NCBI GenBank assembly: GCA_014238945.1
Contig: JABAAB010000064.1
Span: 124,001-188,000, forward strand
DNA from: Lysobacterales bacterium
GTDB lineage: Bacteria; Pseudomonadota; Gammaproteobacteria; Xanthomonadales; SZUA-36
Reading direction: 5' to 3'
Length of the DNA: 64,000 nucleotides
A model generated the notes under the pieces. It saw nothing but the letters and a program-made list of their open reading frames with translations. It made no database searches and was not told the origin of the DNA. This document shows positions 42,736 to 51,626 of the stretch, one piece after another. The number at the start of each line of letters is the position of its first letter. Within the stretch, counting starts at the first letter, position 1. Both the position numbers and the translations under genes were made by a program.

Positions 42736-44484
42736 GTGACCAGTAACATTAACTTGAGCCAATGGGTTGACGAAGTCAGCCAGGTAACGCAGCCAGACAA
42801 CATCCACTGGTGTACTGGCAGCAGCCAAGAGAACCAGCAGATGATTGACGTCATGCTTGCATCAGGAGACCTGATCAAATTGAATCAGGAAACTCACCCT
42901 GGCTGCTATTTGCACCGTTCAGATCCCGATGATGTGGCCAGGGTGGAACATGTCACCTTTATATGTACCACGGAGCGGGATGACGCTGGTCCGAATAACA
43001 ACTGGATGGCGCCGGATGAAGCCAAGTCCAGAATGCATGAACTCTATGAAGGATGTATGAAGGGTCGCACCTTGTACGTGATTCCATATTGTATGGGTCC
43101 GATTGATTCACCCCTGTCACGTTGTGGTGTTGAAATTACCGACAGTCCGTACGTGGTCGCAAACATGCGCATGATGACCCGTATGGGTAGTGCGGCGCTG
43201 GCCAGGATTGAAAGGGACGGTGGTTTTGTACGGGGTCTCCACTCCGTCGGAGAACTGGATCCAAAGCGACGCTTCATCATGCATTTCCCTGCAGACCGAT
43301 TGATCCAGAGTTTTGGATCTGGCTATGGAGGCAATGCACTGCTGGGCAAGAAGTGTCATGCCTTGAGAATAGCGAGCACCCAGGCACGCAGCGAAGGCTG
43401 GCTGGCTGAGCACATGCTGATTGTGGGTATTGAAAATCCGCAGGGAGAGATACATTACATTGCTGCCGCTTTTCCCTCCGCTTGTGGGAAAACCAATTTG
43501 GCCATGTTGATACCCCCAAGCGAATACGAGGGATGGAAGATTTGGACCGTTGGCGACGACATTTGCTGGATGCAGCCAGGCGATGACGGGCGTTTGTGGG
43601 CGATTAATCCCGAGGCAGGTTTTTTCGGGGTCGCACCGGGAACGGGCGAGAGTACAAACCCGAATGCTTTGGCAATGCTTAACCAGGATGCCATATTTAC
43701 CAACGTTGCGGTGACTGCAGACAACCAACCCTGGTGGGAAGGCAAGGATGAAGAAGTACCGGTGACCGACTGGAGAGGGAATTCCTATACATCGGGTGCA
43801 GGATCGGCGGCACACCCTAACTCTCGATTTACCGTTCCCATTCGGCAATGTCCTTCTTATTCAGAGCAGGCAGAGGCACCGCGGGGTGTACCCATTTCCG
43901 CCATTGTATTTGGAGGCCGGAGAGAGCGTCTGGTGCCATTGGTGATGGAGAGCAAGTCCTGGCAGCATGGTGTTTTGCTTGGTGCGAGCATGGCTTCGGA
44001 AACCACCGCTGCGGCGACCGGACAAGTGGGTGTGGTACGCCGGGATCCAATGGCCATGAAGCCCTTTTGTGGCTATAACTTCGCGGATTACTGGAGTCAC
44101 TGGTTGTCGTTTGCAGACCGCGTCAGTAATTTGCCACCTATTTTCCACGTCAACTGGTTCAGAAAAGACCGGGCTGGGAACTTTATTTGGCCGGGATTCG
44201 GTGACAATATGAGGGTACTGGAGTGGATGATCAATCGTTGCTCCGGTCAGGTCCAAGCCAGGGAAACTGCAATTGGAAGTGTGCCGCATATAAGCGATAT
44301 CAATATTAATGGACTTGATGCCGGAATTTCCGAACTTGAAGCACTGCTTGAAGTTGATACAGCTGCCTGGTCTGAAGAGATTGAGCAAATCAGGGAATAT
44401 TTACAACAATACGGTGACCGTCTTCCTGAACGGTTGCTACAGGAACTCAATAAAGTAACCGCCCAACTGGCCCGAGTTGCCTGA
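42736..44484 (+). CDS. pckG: Phosphoenolpyruvate carboxykinase (GTP)
   Basis: Makes PEP from oxaloacetate and GTP, the first committed step of gluconeogenesis. The GTP-type family is clear from DAGPNNNWMAPDEAKSRM, the kinase-1a loop FPSACGKTNLAM (near bases 43470-43505), the RGV-type substrate region and FCGYNFADYWSHWL. The start is uncertain: GTG 42736 (MTSNINLSQW), with GGGG eight bases upstream, fits family N termini, while TTG 42703 or 42706 would add 10-11 residues. From the GTG the protein has 582 residues. E. coli uses the unrelated ATP enzyme, so this is a lineage marker. It is a single-gene unit. Confidence 0.95.
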   Translation: MTSNINLSQWVDEVSQVTQPDNIHWCTGSSQENQQMIDVMLASGDLIKLNQETHPGCYLHRSDPDDVARVEHVTFICTTERDDAGPNNNWMAPDEAKSRMHELYEGCMKGRTLYVIPYCMGPIDSPLSRCGVEITDSPYVVANMRMMTRMGSAALARIERDGGFVRGLHSVGELDPKRRFIMHFPADRLIQSFGSGYGGNALLGKKCHALRIASTQARSEGWLAEHMLIVGIENPQGEIHYIAAAFPSACGKTNLAMLIPPSEYEGWKIWTVGDDICWMQPGDDGRLWAINPEAGFFGVAPGTGESTNPNALAMLNQDAIFTNVAVTADNQPWWEGKDEEVPVTDWRGNSYTSGAGSAAHPNSRFTVPIRQCPSYSEQAEAPRGVPISAIVFGGRRERLVPLVMESKSWQHGVLLGASMASETTAAATGQVGVVRRDPMAMKPFCGYNFADYWSHWLSFADRVSNLPPIFHVNWFRKDRAGNFIWPGFGDNMRVLEWMINRCSGQVQARETAIGSVPHISDININGLDAGISELEALLEVDTAAWSEEIEQIREYLQQYGDRLPERLLQELNKVTAQLARVA

Positions 44485-44529
44485 TTTCCATATCGGTTTA
44501 GTGATCGAGCCTTTGATATGCCTCCATGG

Positions 44530-44547
44530 CCGGTCCGCGCGGGCCGG
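44530..44547 (+). other. GC-rich hairpin between pckG and the DUF885 gene
   Basis: CCGGTCC (44530-44536) pairs with GGGCCGG (44541-44547) across a GCGC loop, with one G-U pair. No T-run follows. It could stabilise the pckG 3' end or fold in the leader of the next gene. Confidence 0.4.
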
Positions 44548-44656
44548 AATGGATGTCAGAAAGTAACTATTATACCGTCCGCTGTTCCGGTGTCTCGCTA
44601 GCAGAGTTGCCGATGTTGTAGCATGGGGACGATTTCATTAGATTGCATGGATTGTC

Positions 44657-46438
44657 ATGATTCAAAAATTGTCCATCATTATTTCCTGTTGCCTGTGTTT
44701 ATCCTGCGATACAAAACAAACTGCAGATCAAACCCCACTGACCGGTTCACCGGAACAACGCGCAACAGAACCTGCTCCCCTGCAAAGAAACATCGAAGCT
44801 ATTGCCGATGAGTACCTGCAAGCGCTATTGGTACGCGATCCCGGGATGGGTACGAGTTACAGTTTGCCTGGTGTCCGTCATGACCGATTGCCGGACAATT
44901 CGCTCGCGGCCCAGTCCCAATGGGAGGATATGGAAGACGCCTGGCTCGAGGAACTGAATGCCATGGGTTCGCCCAAAATACCCGGCAGTCGCGACTGGGT
45001 GACCTATGGTCTGTTGCAGGACACCTTGTCCCGCGCGAAGGAGATCCGCATCTGCCGCAGCGAATTGTGGTCGGCCAGTACGACCACCGCATGGCATACA
45101 AATTTGCCCTATCTGTTTGAGATCCAACCGGTTGATTCCAATGACCACAAACAGCAGGTACTGGATCGTTTATTGGATTTGAAACGATATATTGACATTG
45201 AAATTGTCAATTTACGTATTGGGCTTGATTTGGGTTACAGCGCTCCCAGGCTTACCGTGGAAGAGGTACCAGGCGAGATAAGGTCATTGCTGTTGGATGA
45301 CAGTCCATTATTAAATCCTGCCGTGCGTGCGGGTGAGCCAGAGTTCAGCGCCAGTCTGCGTGTGCTGTTTGATCGTGATGTCGCTCCAGCGATAGAGCGA
45401 TTTGCCCAATTTCTTGAGACTGAATATCTACCACAAGCCAGGGAACAGATTGCATTGAGTTTCAATCCTCGTGGGGCGGAATGTTATCCGGGACTGGTTC
45501 GTTATTTTGCCACGGTGAGACCAACGGCTGAGGAGATTCACCGGTTGGGCCTGGCGCAAATTGCGGGTATCCGGGCAGAAATGCAAGCCATTATTGATGT
45601 TCACTTCAGTGGGGAATCCATCGAATCCCTGATGATGAATCTCAATGCTGACCCGAACTATACGTTTGCAACTCGGGCTGATGTTTTGAACTATGCGCTG
45701 AATTCTGTTGAAGCATCAAAAACTGCCATGAAGAATGTATTTGGCACACTCCCGAAAGCGGGCCTGCTGATCAAGCCATACCCGGCATACCGGGAAGCGG
45801 GTGGCACAGGTGAATATCATTCATCATCCGAGGACGGCAGCCGTCCCGGTATTTATTACATCGCAGTAGCTGACCCGACGCACCGGTCCATCGCCGGTCA
45901 ACAGTCGGTGTTATACCACGAAGGATATCCGGGTCATCACCTGCAAGGTGCCATTGCACTGGAACTGGGTGAGAAGGTACACCCCATCGCCCGTTATTTG
46001 TGGAACTCCGGTTATGGTGAGGGCTGGGCTCTTTATGCTGAACGATTGGCTGCTGAACTCGATCTGTACACCGGGCCGCTGGATCAGATTGGGTTGTTGT
46101 CTGACCAGGCTGCCCGTGCGGCCCGTCTGGTAGTTGACAGTGGTCTGCACACCAGGGGCTGGTCCAGGCAGCGTGCGGTGGAGTACATGTTGGCAAATAC
46201 TGCCTGGCCACCAGGTGACATAGAAGCTGAAGTGAATCGATATATCTCGTGGCCGGGTCAGGCCAATTCCTACATGTTGGGAATGCTGGAGATTCAACGA
46301 TTGCGTAGGCTGGCTGAAACCGAACTTGGCCAGGATTTCGATATTCGCAGGTTTCATGATCGCTTGCTTGGCAACGGAAGTGTAAGTTTGCCCATGCTGG
46401 ACGAGTCAATAAGATACTGGATTACCACGCAACAATAG
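44657..46438 (+). CDS. DUF885 family lipoprotein, putative metallopeptidase
   Basis: A 593-residue DUF885 protein. The N terminus has a hydrophobic stretch with Cys (SCCLCLSC) that fits a lipoprotein signal. The zinc-type motif VLYHEGYPGHHLQG lies near residue 420, followed by GYGEGWALYAERLAAEL, which supplies the likely third ligand, and SWPGQANSYMLGMLEI near the end. The family is related to gluzincin-like peptidases, but few members have been characterised. An envelope peptidase is the most likely role. It sits alone, 64 bp before the ECF sigma operon. Confidence 0.85.
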   Translation: MIQKLSIIISCCLCLSCDTKQTADQTPLTGSPEQRATEPAPLQRNIEAIADEYLQALLVRDPGMGTSYSLPGVRHDRLPDNSLAAQSQWEDMEDAWLEELNAMGSPKIPGSRDWVTYGLLQDTLSRAKEIRICRSELWSASTTTAWHTNLPYLFEIQPVDSNDHKQQVLDRLLDLKRYIDIEIVNLRIGLDLGYSAPRLTVEEVPGEIRSLLLDDSPLLNPAVRAGEPEFSASLRVLFDRDVAPAIERFAQFLETEYLPQAREQIALSFNPRGAECYPGLVRYFATVRPTAEEIHRLGLAQIAGIRAEMQAIIDVHFSGESIESLMMNLNADPNYTFATRADVLNYALNSVEASKTAMKNVFGTLPKAGLLIKPYPAYREAGGTGEYHSSSEDGSRPGIYYIAVADPTHRSIAGQQSVLYHEGYPGHHLQGAIALELGEKVHPIARYLWNSGYGEGWALYAERLAAELDLYTGPLDQIGLLSDQAARAARLVVDSGLHTRGWSRQRAVEYMLANTAWPPGDIEAEVNRYISWPGQANSYMLGMLEIQRLRRLAETELGQDFDIRRFHDRLLGNGSVSLPMLDESIRYWITTQQ

Positions 46439-46469
46439 GACTGGATGTCGGAGTATTTTCTCATCATTT

Positions 46470-46496
46470 AAACCCTTTCTTATTGTTCTCATCTAA
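46470..46496 (+). promoter_or_regulatory. Candidate ECF-type promoter of the sigma operon
   Basis: AAACC (46470-46474) and CATCTAA (46490-46496) are separated by 15 bp, the layout of AACC-type ECF promoters. If used, transcription would begin near 46503, and the sigma start would be GTG 46521 rather than ATG 46503. Confidence 0.4.
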
Positions 46497-46520
46497 TGAC
46501 TCATGGGAGAAGTACTAGCA

Positions 46521-47096
46521 GTGACCAGTTGGCAGCAAGACAACCCTGATTTGTCCGCTACTGAATCACACTGGGTCGAAAAGGCCCAGGCGGGTGATCG
46601 TAAGGCATTTGAAGAGCTGTATCGCAGCCATTGTGACAGAATTTTTGCCTTGTGCTGGCGTATGTGTGGTGGTGACCGGACGCTTGCAGAAGACTTGGTA
46701 CAGGATGCCTTTGTGCGGGCATGGAACAAGCTGAAGCTGTTTCGGGGAGACAGCAAATTTGGTACCTGGCTACATCGGTTGACGGTAAACGTCGTATTGA
46801 GTGATCGACGTGTACGCTTGAAACGGGTGCAACGTGAGGAAGAATTGGTGGAAGGCATAGAACGAACGATGGTGGGTGACCGTAACGTGTTTGCCGGCCT
46901 GAGAAGTGATCTGGAGGCCGCGATAGCAGGATTGCCGGAGCGAGCCAGAACCGTGCTGATCCTGTATGACATCGAAGGATATCAGCACAGTGAAATTGCG
47001 GAAATTACCGGAATGGCAGTGGGCTCTTCAAAAGCGCAGTTGCATCGGGCACGAAAATTGGTCCGGGGCGTATTAGATGACCCGGGAGGTAGCTGA
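46521..47096 (+). CDS. ECF-type RNA polymerase sigma factor
   Basis: A 191-residue group 4 sigma factor. Region 2 (FEELYRSHCDRIFALCWRMC and AEDLVQDAFVRAW) recognises the -10, and region 4 (LPERARTVLILYDIEGYQHS then EIAEITGM) recognises the -35. GGGAG lies ten bases before GTG 46521; ATG 46503 is the alternative and has no ribosome binding site. It is the first gene of a three-gene operon, 3 bp before a membrane protein gene with an anti-sigma-like N terminus. The inducing signal is unknown. Confidence 0.88.
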   Translation: MTSWQQDNPDLSATESHWVEKAQAGDRKAFEELYRSHCDRIFALCWRMCGGDRTLAEDLVQDAFVRAWNKLKLFRGDSKFGTWLHRLTVNVVLSDRRVRLKRVQREEELVEGIERTMVGDRNVFAGLRSDLEAAIAGLPERARTVLILYDIEGYQHSEIAEITGMAVGSSKAQLHRARKLVRGVLDDPGGS

Positions 47097-47099
47097 GAA

Positions 47100-47654
47100 A
47101 TGAGTGAAAACAGGATGAATGAATCTGAATTTGTTAAGAAACTGAAATCGTTGCCACGCAGTATCAGGCCACAACGTGATTTATGGCCAGGGATTGAAGA
47201 CCGCCTGAGCCCAGGTTCCTATGGCTTTGGTTCAGGATCTGCGGTATCTAATTGGAGAATGCCCGCGATGGCCGCAGCAGTTTTCGCAGCCCTGACTACG
47301 GGCATATTTATTGGGCGTGGCATGGAACCGGCACCTTCCGGGACTGCATCACAATCTGTACTTGAATATGCCATGGCTGGAGCCGCTGCTGCATCCGAAC
47401 GGGAATACCAGGCTGCGTTTCGGGAATTGTTGCCGGTTGAATATACAAAAATGCACCTGACCCCGGACAGTCCGGACGCACTACGTGAAAGTTGGGAGGA
47501 TTTGCAAATGGCGGAGGCATCACTGCTGGCGGCGCTGCGTCAATACCCATCAAATATTTATTTAAATGGAAAACTACTGGATCTTCGATCTCAGCAACTG
47601 CAGTTTATAAAACAACTGGCATTGCTGGAACAAAATAACTGGAGAAAGACATGA
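47100..47654 (+). CDS. Putative anti-sigma factor, single-pass membrane protein
   Basis: A 184-residue protein. The cytoplasmic N terminus contains LPRSIRPQRDLWPGIEDRL, a segment often seen in membrane anti-sigma proteins next to ECF genes. A membrane helix (about residues 55-72, AMAAAVFAALTTGIFIGRG) leads to a periplasmic part of about 110 residues with helical, charged character. There is no zinc-binding HxxxCxxC motif, so it is not a ZAS-type anti-sigma. It starts 3 bp after the sigma stop and overlaps the next gene by 4 bp. Confidence 0.7.
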   Translation: MSENRMNESEFVKKLKSLPRSIRPQRDLWPGIEDRLSPGSYGFGSGSAVSNWRMPAMAAAVFAALTTGIFIGRGMEPAPSGTASQSVLEYAMAGAAAASEREYQAAFRELLPVEYTKMHLTPDSPDALRESWEDLQMAEASLLAALRQYPSNIYLNGKLLDLRSQQLQFIKQLALLEQNNWRKT

Positions 47655-48529
47655 ATAATATCAAGCTCAATATCATGACTGTACTGTTGGCTTCGGCACC
47701 CGCAGTTTTGCTCTCGAGTGAATCTGTGGATGAGCGCTGGGATATTGGTGAAACCGGTACCGTGACGATTGAAAACATCGTCGGCGAAATTGAAATTCTG
47801 GGTTGGGACCGGGGCGAAATTCATCTGACCGGGAGTCTGGGTGACAGCGTACAAGAACTGGAATTGAGTTCCAGCGGTTCTGACCTGTATATCCGGGTCA
47901 TCAATGAAGATGAACGTGATATCGATGACACAAAACTGAAACTCAGGGTGCCGGCCGGTTTCAACATTGAGGCATCGGCAGTCAGTGCGGACATAGATGT
48001 TTCAGGGCTGGATAATGAAAAATTGTCTGCTTCCTCCGTTAGTGGTGATGTTGAGATCCAGGTCTCAAGTGCCTGGGTATCTATCGAATCAGTAAGTGGT
48101 GATGTCGGTTTTGAAGGCAGCACTGCAAGAATCAGTGCCGAATCAGTTTCAGGTGATGTTGAACTGGGGGGCATATCTGGTGATGTTGCTGCCACAACCG
48201 TGTCCGGTGACATGAAACTCGTGGCTGGTGTCATGGAAAACGGCAAATTCGAAACAGTCTCGGGTGATATTACGGCCTCGGGAGCATTGGCTGGTAACGG
48301 CCGTTTTAGTGCTGAGAGCATGAGCGGTGATGTCACCATCAGTCTTCCCGCTTCCCAGGGTGGTCAGTTCAGAGCCCAAAGTTTCAGTGGCAAAATTGCC
48401 AGTGATTTCGGTTCTGTCGAGCACACCGCGCATGGGCCTGGAAGTCGATTAAAGCACTCAACAGGTGATGGAAGCGCGGAAATAAGGGTTGAGAGTTTCA
48501 GCGGAAATATCACATTCAGGCAAGATTAG
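47651..48529 (+). CDS. DUF4097 beta-repeat exported protein
   Basis: A 292-residue protein with a signal peptide (NIMTVLLASAPAVLLSS) and a DUF4097-type beta-helix built from many short repeats of the form SVSGDV or SMSGDV. The repeats probably stack as one right- or left-handed solenoid turn each. There are no catalytic motifs. Its ATG overlaps the anti-sigma stop, so sigma, anti-sigma and this protein are made together. In such operons the DUF4097 protein may be the effector or the sensor; I cannot decide which. The operon ends at the terminator 48564-48598. Confidence 0.82.
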   Translation: MNNIKLNIMTVLLASAPAVLLSSESVDERWDIGETGTVTIENIVGEIEILGWDRGEIHLTGSLGDSVQELELSSSGSDLYIRVINEDERDIDDTKLKLRVPAGFNIEASAVSADIDVSGLDNEKLSASSVSGDVEIQVSSAWVSIESVSGDVGFEGSTARISAESVSGDVELGGISGDVAATTVSGDMKLVAGVMENGKFETVSGDITASGALAGNGRFSAESMSGDVTISLPASQGGQFRAQSFSGKIASDFGSVEHTAHGPGSRLKHSTGDGSAEIRVESFSGNITFRQD

Positions 48530-48563
48530 TTACGAATAACTACAGTATTTATCGTAGTTTATC

Positions 48564-48598
48564 GCCCGGTTGTGAGAAATGACCGGGCTTTTTTTTTT
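48564..48598 (+). terminator. Rho-independent terminator of the ECF operon
   Basis: GCCCGGT (48564-48570) pairs with ACCGGGC (48582-48588) around an 11-base loop and is followed by ten T. Confidence 0.92.
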
Positions 48599-48733
48599 AA
48601 ATCCTGGGCAAAATTGTCTGTAAGGCGCGTGGTATATAGGATTTTTCCAGTTTAACAAACCGTTAACAATTCCTTTCCATTCTGCTCCACCAATGATACT
48701 ATGCACGCCAAGTTGGGGTAATGAACTCTGGCG

Positions 48734-48760
48734 GGATGCTGTGCATGCTTTTATGCATCC
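48734..48760 (+). other. Hairpin in the TonB receptor leader
   Basis: GGATGC (48734-48739) can pair with GCATCC (48755-48760), with a possible inner GCAT/ATGC pairing. It lies about 60 bases before the receptor ATG and could be part of the leader or a dyad operator. The rest of 48599-48817 shows no gene. Confidence 0.35.
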
Positions 48761-48817
48761 GATCAGGTTTAACTTCGATCGAAACTACATTCCAAACAAA
48801 TTGGGAGAATTTTAGAG

Positions 48818-51556
48818 ATGAAATACAACCGTAATCCACTGTCACAGGCGATTCAAAACACGCTGTGTGCAGGTGCCGCTCTAAGTCTGGCACTGGCATC
48901 AGGTGTCGCCTTTGCACAGGATGAAGCTGACGACGACGAAGGTGTCGAGCTTGATCGAGTGCAAGTAACTGGTTCACGCATTAAACGTGTGGACATCGAG
49001 GGCTCAACGCCCGTAACCGTTATTTCACGTGAAGATATAGATTTCTCAGGTGACTCAACCGTATCCGAACTGCTGCGTTCTTCAACGTTCAACAGCTTCG
49101 GTTCCTTCAGAGACGCGTCCGGCTACGGTAATGGTTTCTCCGGTACATCATTCGTCAGCCTCCGTGGTCTGGGTTCACAACGTACCCTGGTCCTGCTGGA
49201 TGGCCGTCGTTTGTCCGCCTTCCCGGGTGGTGGTGGTGATTCGGTCGATTTGAATCTGATCCCCATCGATATGATTGAACGCATTGAAATCCTCCGTGAT
49301 GGCGCATCTGCCATTTACGGTTCTGATGCAATCGCCGGCGTAATCAACATCATTACGCGTAAGGATATGGATGGTGCAATAGTAGTTGTCCAGACTGAAA
49401 GTCCTGAAGTACAAGGTGGCGACGGTGATCGTTACTCAGTAGCCGGCGGTATGAGCGGTGACCGGGGTAATATCACGTTCTCCATGGAGCACTTCGAGCG
49501 CGAATGGATTCTCGATCGTGATGTACCTGGATTTGACGTTGCCGTCTACCCAGGTGTTGATGCAATTTCAAGCTTTGGTTTCCCGGGTACGGTTATCGTT
49601 CTCGGTGGTCCATCTGCCGGTCTGAACATTCCTGACCCACGTTGTCCGTCAAATGTTGGCGAATCCAGTGAGTTTCCGAATTCCTATCGTTGGGACTTCA
49701 ATAACTTCACAGCAGGTTCAACAGCTGAGCTACAGGCACGTTGTGGTTACAACTTTGCAGCCGATACCATTTATCTGCCACGTGTAGAGCGCAACAGTGG
49801 TTTTATTGCTGGTCACTTCGACGTAACACCGACAACCCAGTTCGTCACCCGCGGTCTGTTTGTACAGAACGAGTCCGAGTCACGATTTGCTGGTGCTCCT
49901 GTTACTGCCCCGTTCCCGATCTATGGTGCGGACAACCCGAATAACCCGATCTATGCGGCGATCAATGCCGGGATCGGCGGGTTGACAGAAGATGACGTTG
50001 CTGACGCCTTGTTGCTGATGCGAACAGTACCCAACGGTAACCGTGAAAGCTTTCAGGAATTCCAGGAAGCAGCACTGTTTGCTGGCTTTGAAGGAACGAC
50101 TGACTGGATGGGTGGTATGGAATGGGATCTTGGTTTCGAGTACATTCGCAACCGCACCAATGCCCAAACCCGTAACCTGGCCAACAAGGTTGAAATCCAG
50201 AATGCTGTCGATGATGGCACACTTGATTACTTCAACGTCCAGGGTCTGGATCACGCAACGTGGTTGGCAAATACAAACGAAACTCTGATTGCCTTTAACC
50301 ACACTGGAACATTCGCAGCAGACACCAGTGTCATCCAGTACGACGGTTCAGTAAGCTGGGATCTTTTCCAGATGAATAACGGTCCTGTGCCTGTGGTAAT
50401 TGGCTTTCAGGTATTTGACATGACTTTCTCACAGTTGAATGATCCTGAATCAAACCGTCTGATCATCGCCGGTACATCCGGTGGCGATAATATTTCTGGA
50501 GTTGGCCGTGACATCACGTCATTCTACGGTGAGACCGTCGTTCCTCTGCTCAGCAGTCTGGAACTAAACATCGCTGTACGCTATGACGATTACTCGGACT
50601 TTGGTGATACCGTCAATCCGAAGGTTTCTGTAGCATGGCGTCCGATGGACAACCTGTTGCTGCGTGCCAGTTATGGCGAAGGATTCCGCGCGCCGAACAT
50701 GCAGGAACTGTACGGTAACGTATCAGAGTCATTCCCGCCCGCGGTCGACCTCGTTGGTTGTGCCAATGGCGTGGCTCCGTGTACAGCCACTCAGTACCGT
50801 GCGTTCTTTGGTGGTAACCCGGAACTTAACCCGGAAACCTCCGAGTCATGGACCGCCGGTTTTGTCTGGAATATTACGGATGATCTCAGTGTTGATATGA
50901 GCTACTACAATATTTCGTTCACCGACCAGATTTCAACTCTTGGTCTTGGACGGATGTTCCAGCTCGAACGTGACGGGTTTAGCAACACGGTAAATCGTAA
51001 CCCTGATGGTACGGTTAACTTCGTACTGCTGACTCAGTTGAACCTGTCTGGTGTTAATTCAGACGGTATCGACTTCTCAGGACGTTATGCACTGAACACC
51101 GACAACGCTGGTCTGTTCAACTTCAACCTCGAAGTATCTTATGTTCTGGGTTGGGAACAGGAAGCGGTACCGGGTGATGGCTTCAATGACATCCTCGATC
51201 GTACTGGTGTACCGGAGTATCGTGCAAACTTTAACGCCAACTGGACCATGGGTAATTTCCAGGTCGGTTGGGTTAGCACCTACATTCCATCCAATGGTGC
51301 AATCGATGAGATTGGCAACTCTGGTGGAGATTTCAATAGTGATGGTGATTTCGCATATAACGAATCCAATCTCGTCCACGATCTCCAGGTGGGTTACAAC
51401 CTGCCCTGGAACGCGGAAGTTACACTGGGTGCGAGAAATGTGTTTGACACAGATCCACCATACAATGGTACAGCGTATGGCTGGCAGCCTATGGACTTCG
51501 GTCTGTATGACGCCCAGGGTCGTATCACGTACCTGCGATACAAGCAGAACTTCTGA
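48818..51556 (+). CDS. TonB-dependent outer-membrane receptor
   Basis: A 912-residue receptor. The signal peptide ends GVAFAQ. The mature N terminus VELDRVQVTGSRIKR serves as TonB-box region, followed by the plug domain (STPVTVISREDIDFSG, FVSLRGLGSQRTLVLLDGRR, IERIEILRDGASAIYGSDAI). The 22-strand barrel contains the typical NLLLRASYGEGFRAPNMQEL and NPELNPETSESWTAGFVW blocks and ends in an aromatic residue (RYKQNF), as outer-membrane proteins do. The substrate is unknown; this subfamily is large in Woeseia- and Xanthomonas-like bacteria and often takes up sugars, peptides or polyphenols. It is a single-gene unit with terminator 51590-51620. Confidence 0.95.
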   Translation: MKYNRNPLSQAIQNTLCAGAALSLALASGVAFAQDEADDDEGVELDRVQVTGSRIKRVDIEGSTPVTVISREDIDFSGDSTVSELLRSSTFNSFGSFRDASGYGNGFSGTSFVSLRGLGSQRTLVLLDGRRLSAFPGGGGDSVDLNLIPIDMIERIEILRDGASAIYGSDAIAGVINIITRKDMDGAIVVVQTESPEVQGGDGDRYSVAGGMSGDRGNITFSMEHFEREWILDRDVPGFDVAVYPGVDAISSFGFPGTVIVLGGPSAGLNIPDPRCPSNVGESSEFPNSYRWDFNNFTAGSTAELQARCGYNFAADTIYLPRVERNSGFIAGHFDVTPTTQFVTRGLFVQNESESRFAGAPVTAPFPIYGADNPNNPIYAAINAGIGGLTEDDVADALLLMRTVPNGNRESFQEFQEAALFAGFEGTTDWMGGMEWDLGFEYIRNRTNAQTRNLANKVEIQNAVDDGTLDYFNVQGLDHATWLANTNETLIAFNHTGTFAADTSVIQYDGSVSWDLFQMNNGPVPVVIGFQVFDMTFSQLNDPESNRLIIAGTSGGDNISGVGRDITSFYGETVVPLLSSLELNIAVRYDDYSDFGDTVNPKVSVAWRPMDNLLLRASYGEGFRAPNMQELYGNVSESFPPAVDLVGCANGVAPCTATQYRAFFGGNPELNPETSESWTAGFVWNITDDLSVDMSYYNISFTDQISTLGLGRMFQLERDGFSNTVNRNPDGTVNFVLLTQLNLSGVNSDGIDFSGRYALNTDNAGLFNFNLEVSYVLGWEQEAVPGDGFNDILDRTGVPEYRANFNANWTMGNFQVGWVSTYIPSNGAIDEIGNSGGDFNSDGDFAYNESNLVHDLQVGYNLPWNAEVTLGARNVFDTDPPYNGTAYGWQPMDFGLYDAQGRITYLRYKQNF

Positions 51557-51589
51557 TCATAAGATCACCTGAAGTTTTTGCGATAGACA

Positions 51590-51620
51590 AAACGGCCCGC
51601 CAATGTGCGGGCCGTTTTTT
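51590..51620 (+). terminator. Rho-independent terminator of the TonB receptor
   Basis: ACGGCCCGC (51592-51600) pairs with GCGGGCCGT (51607-51615), with a six-base loop and a T-run to 51620. The next gene's first ATG (51621) directly follows the T-run. Confidence 0.92.
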
Positions 51621-51626
51621 ATGCAG

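Noticed and set aside
48818-51556. Additional genes antisense to the TonB receptor
   Set aside because: Open frames on the opposite strand have no ribosome binding sites or recognisable domains and mirror the receptor's codon pattern.
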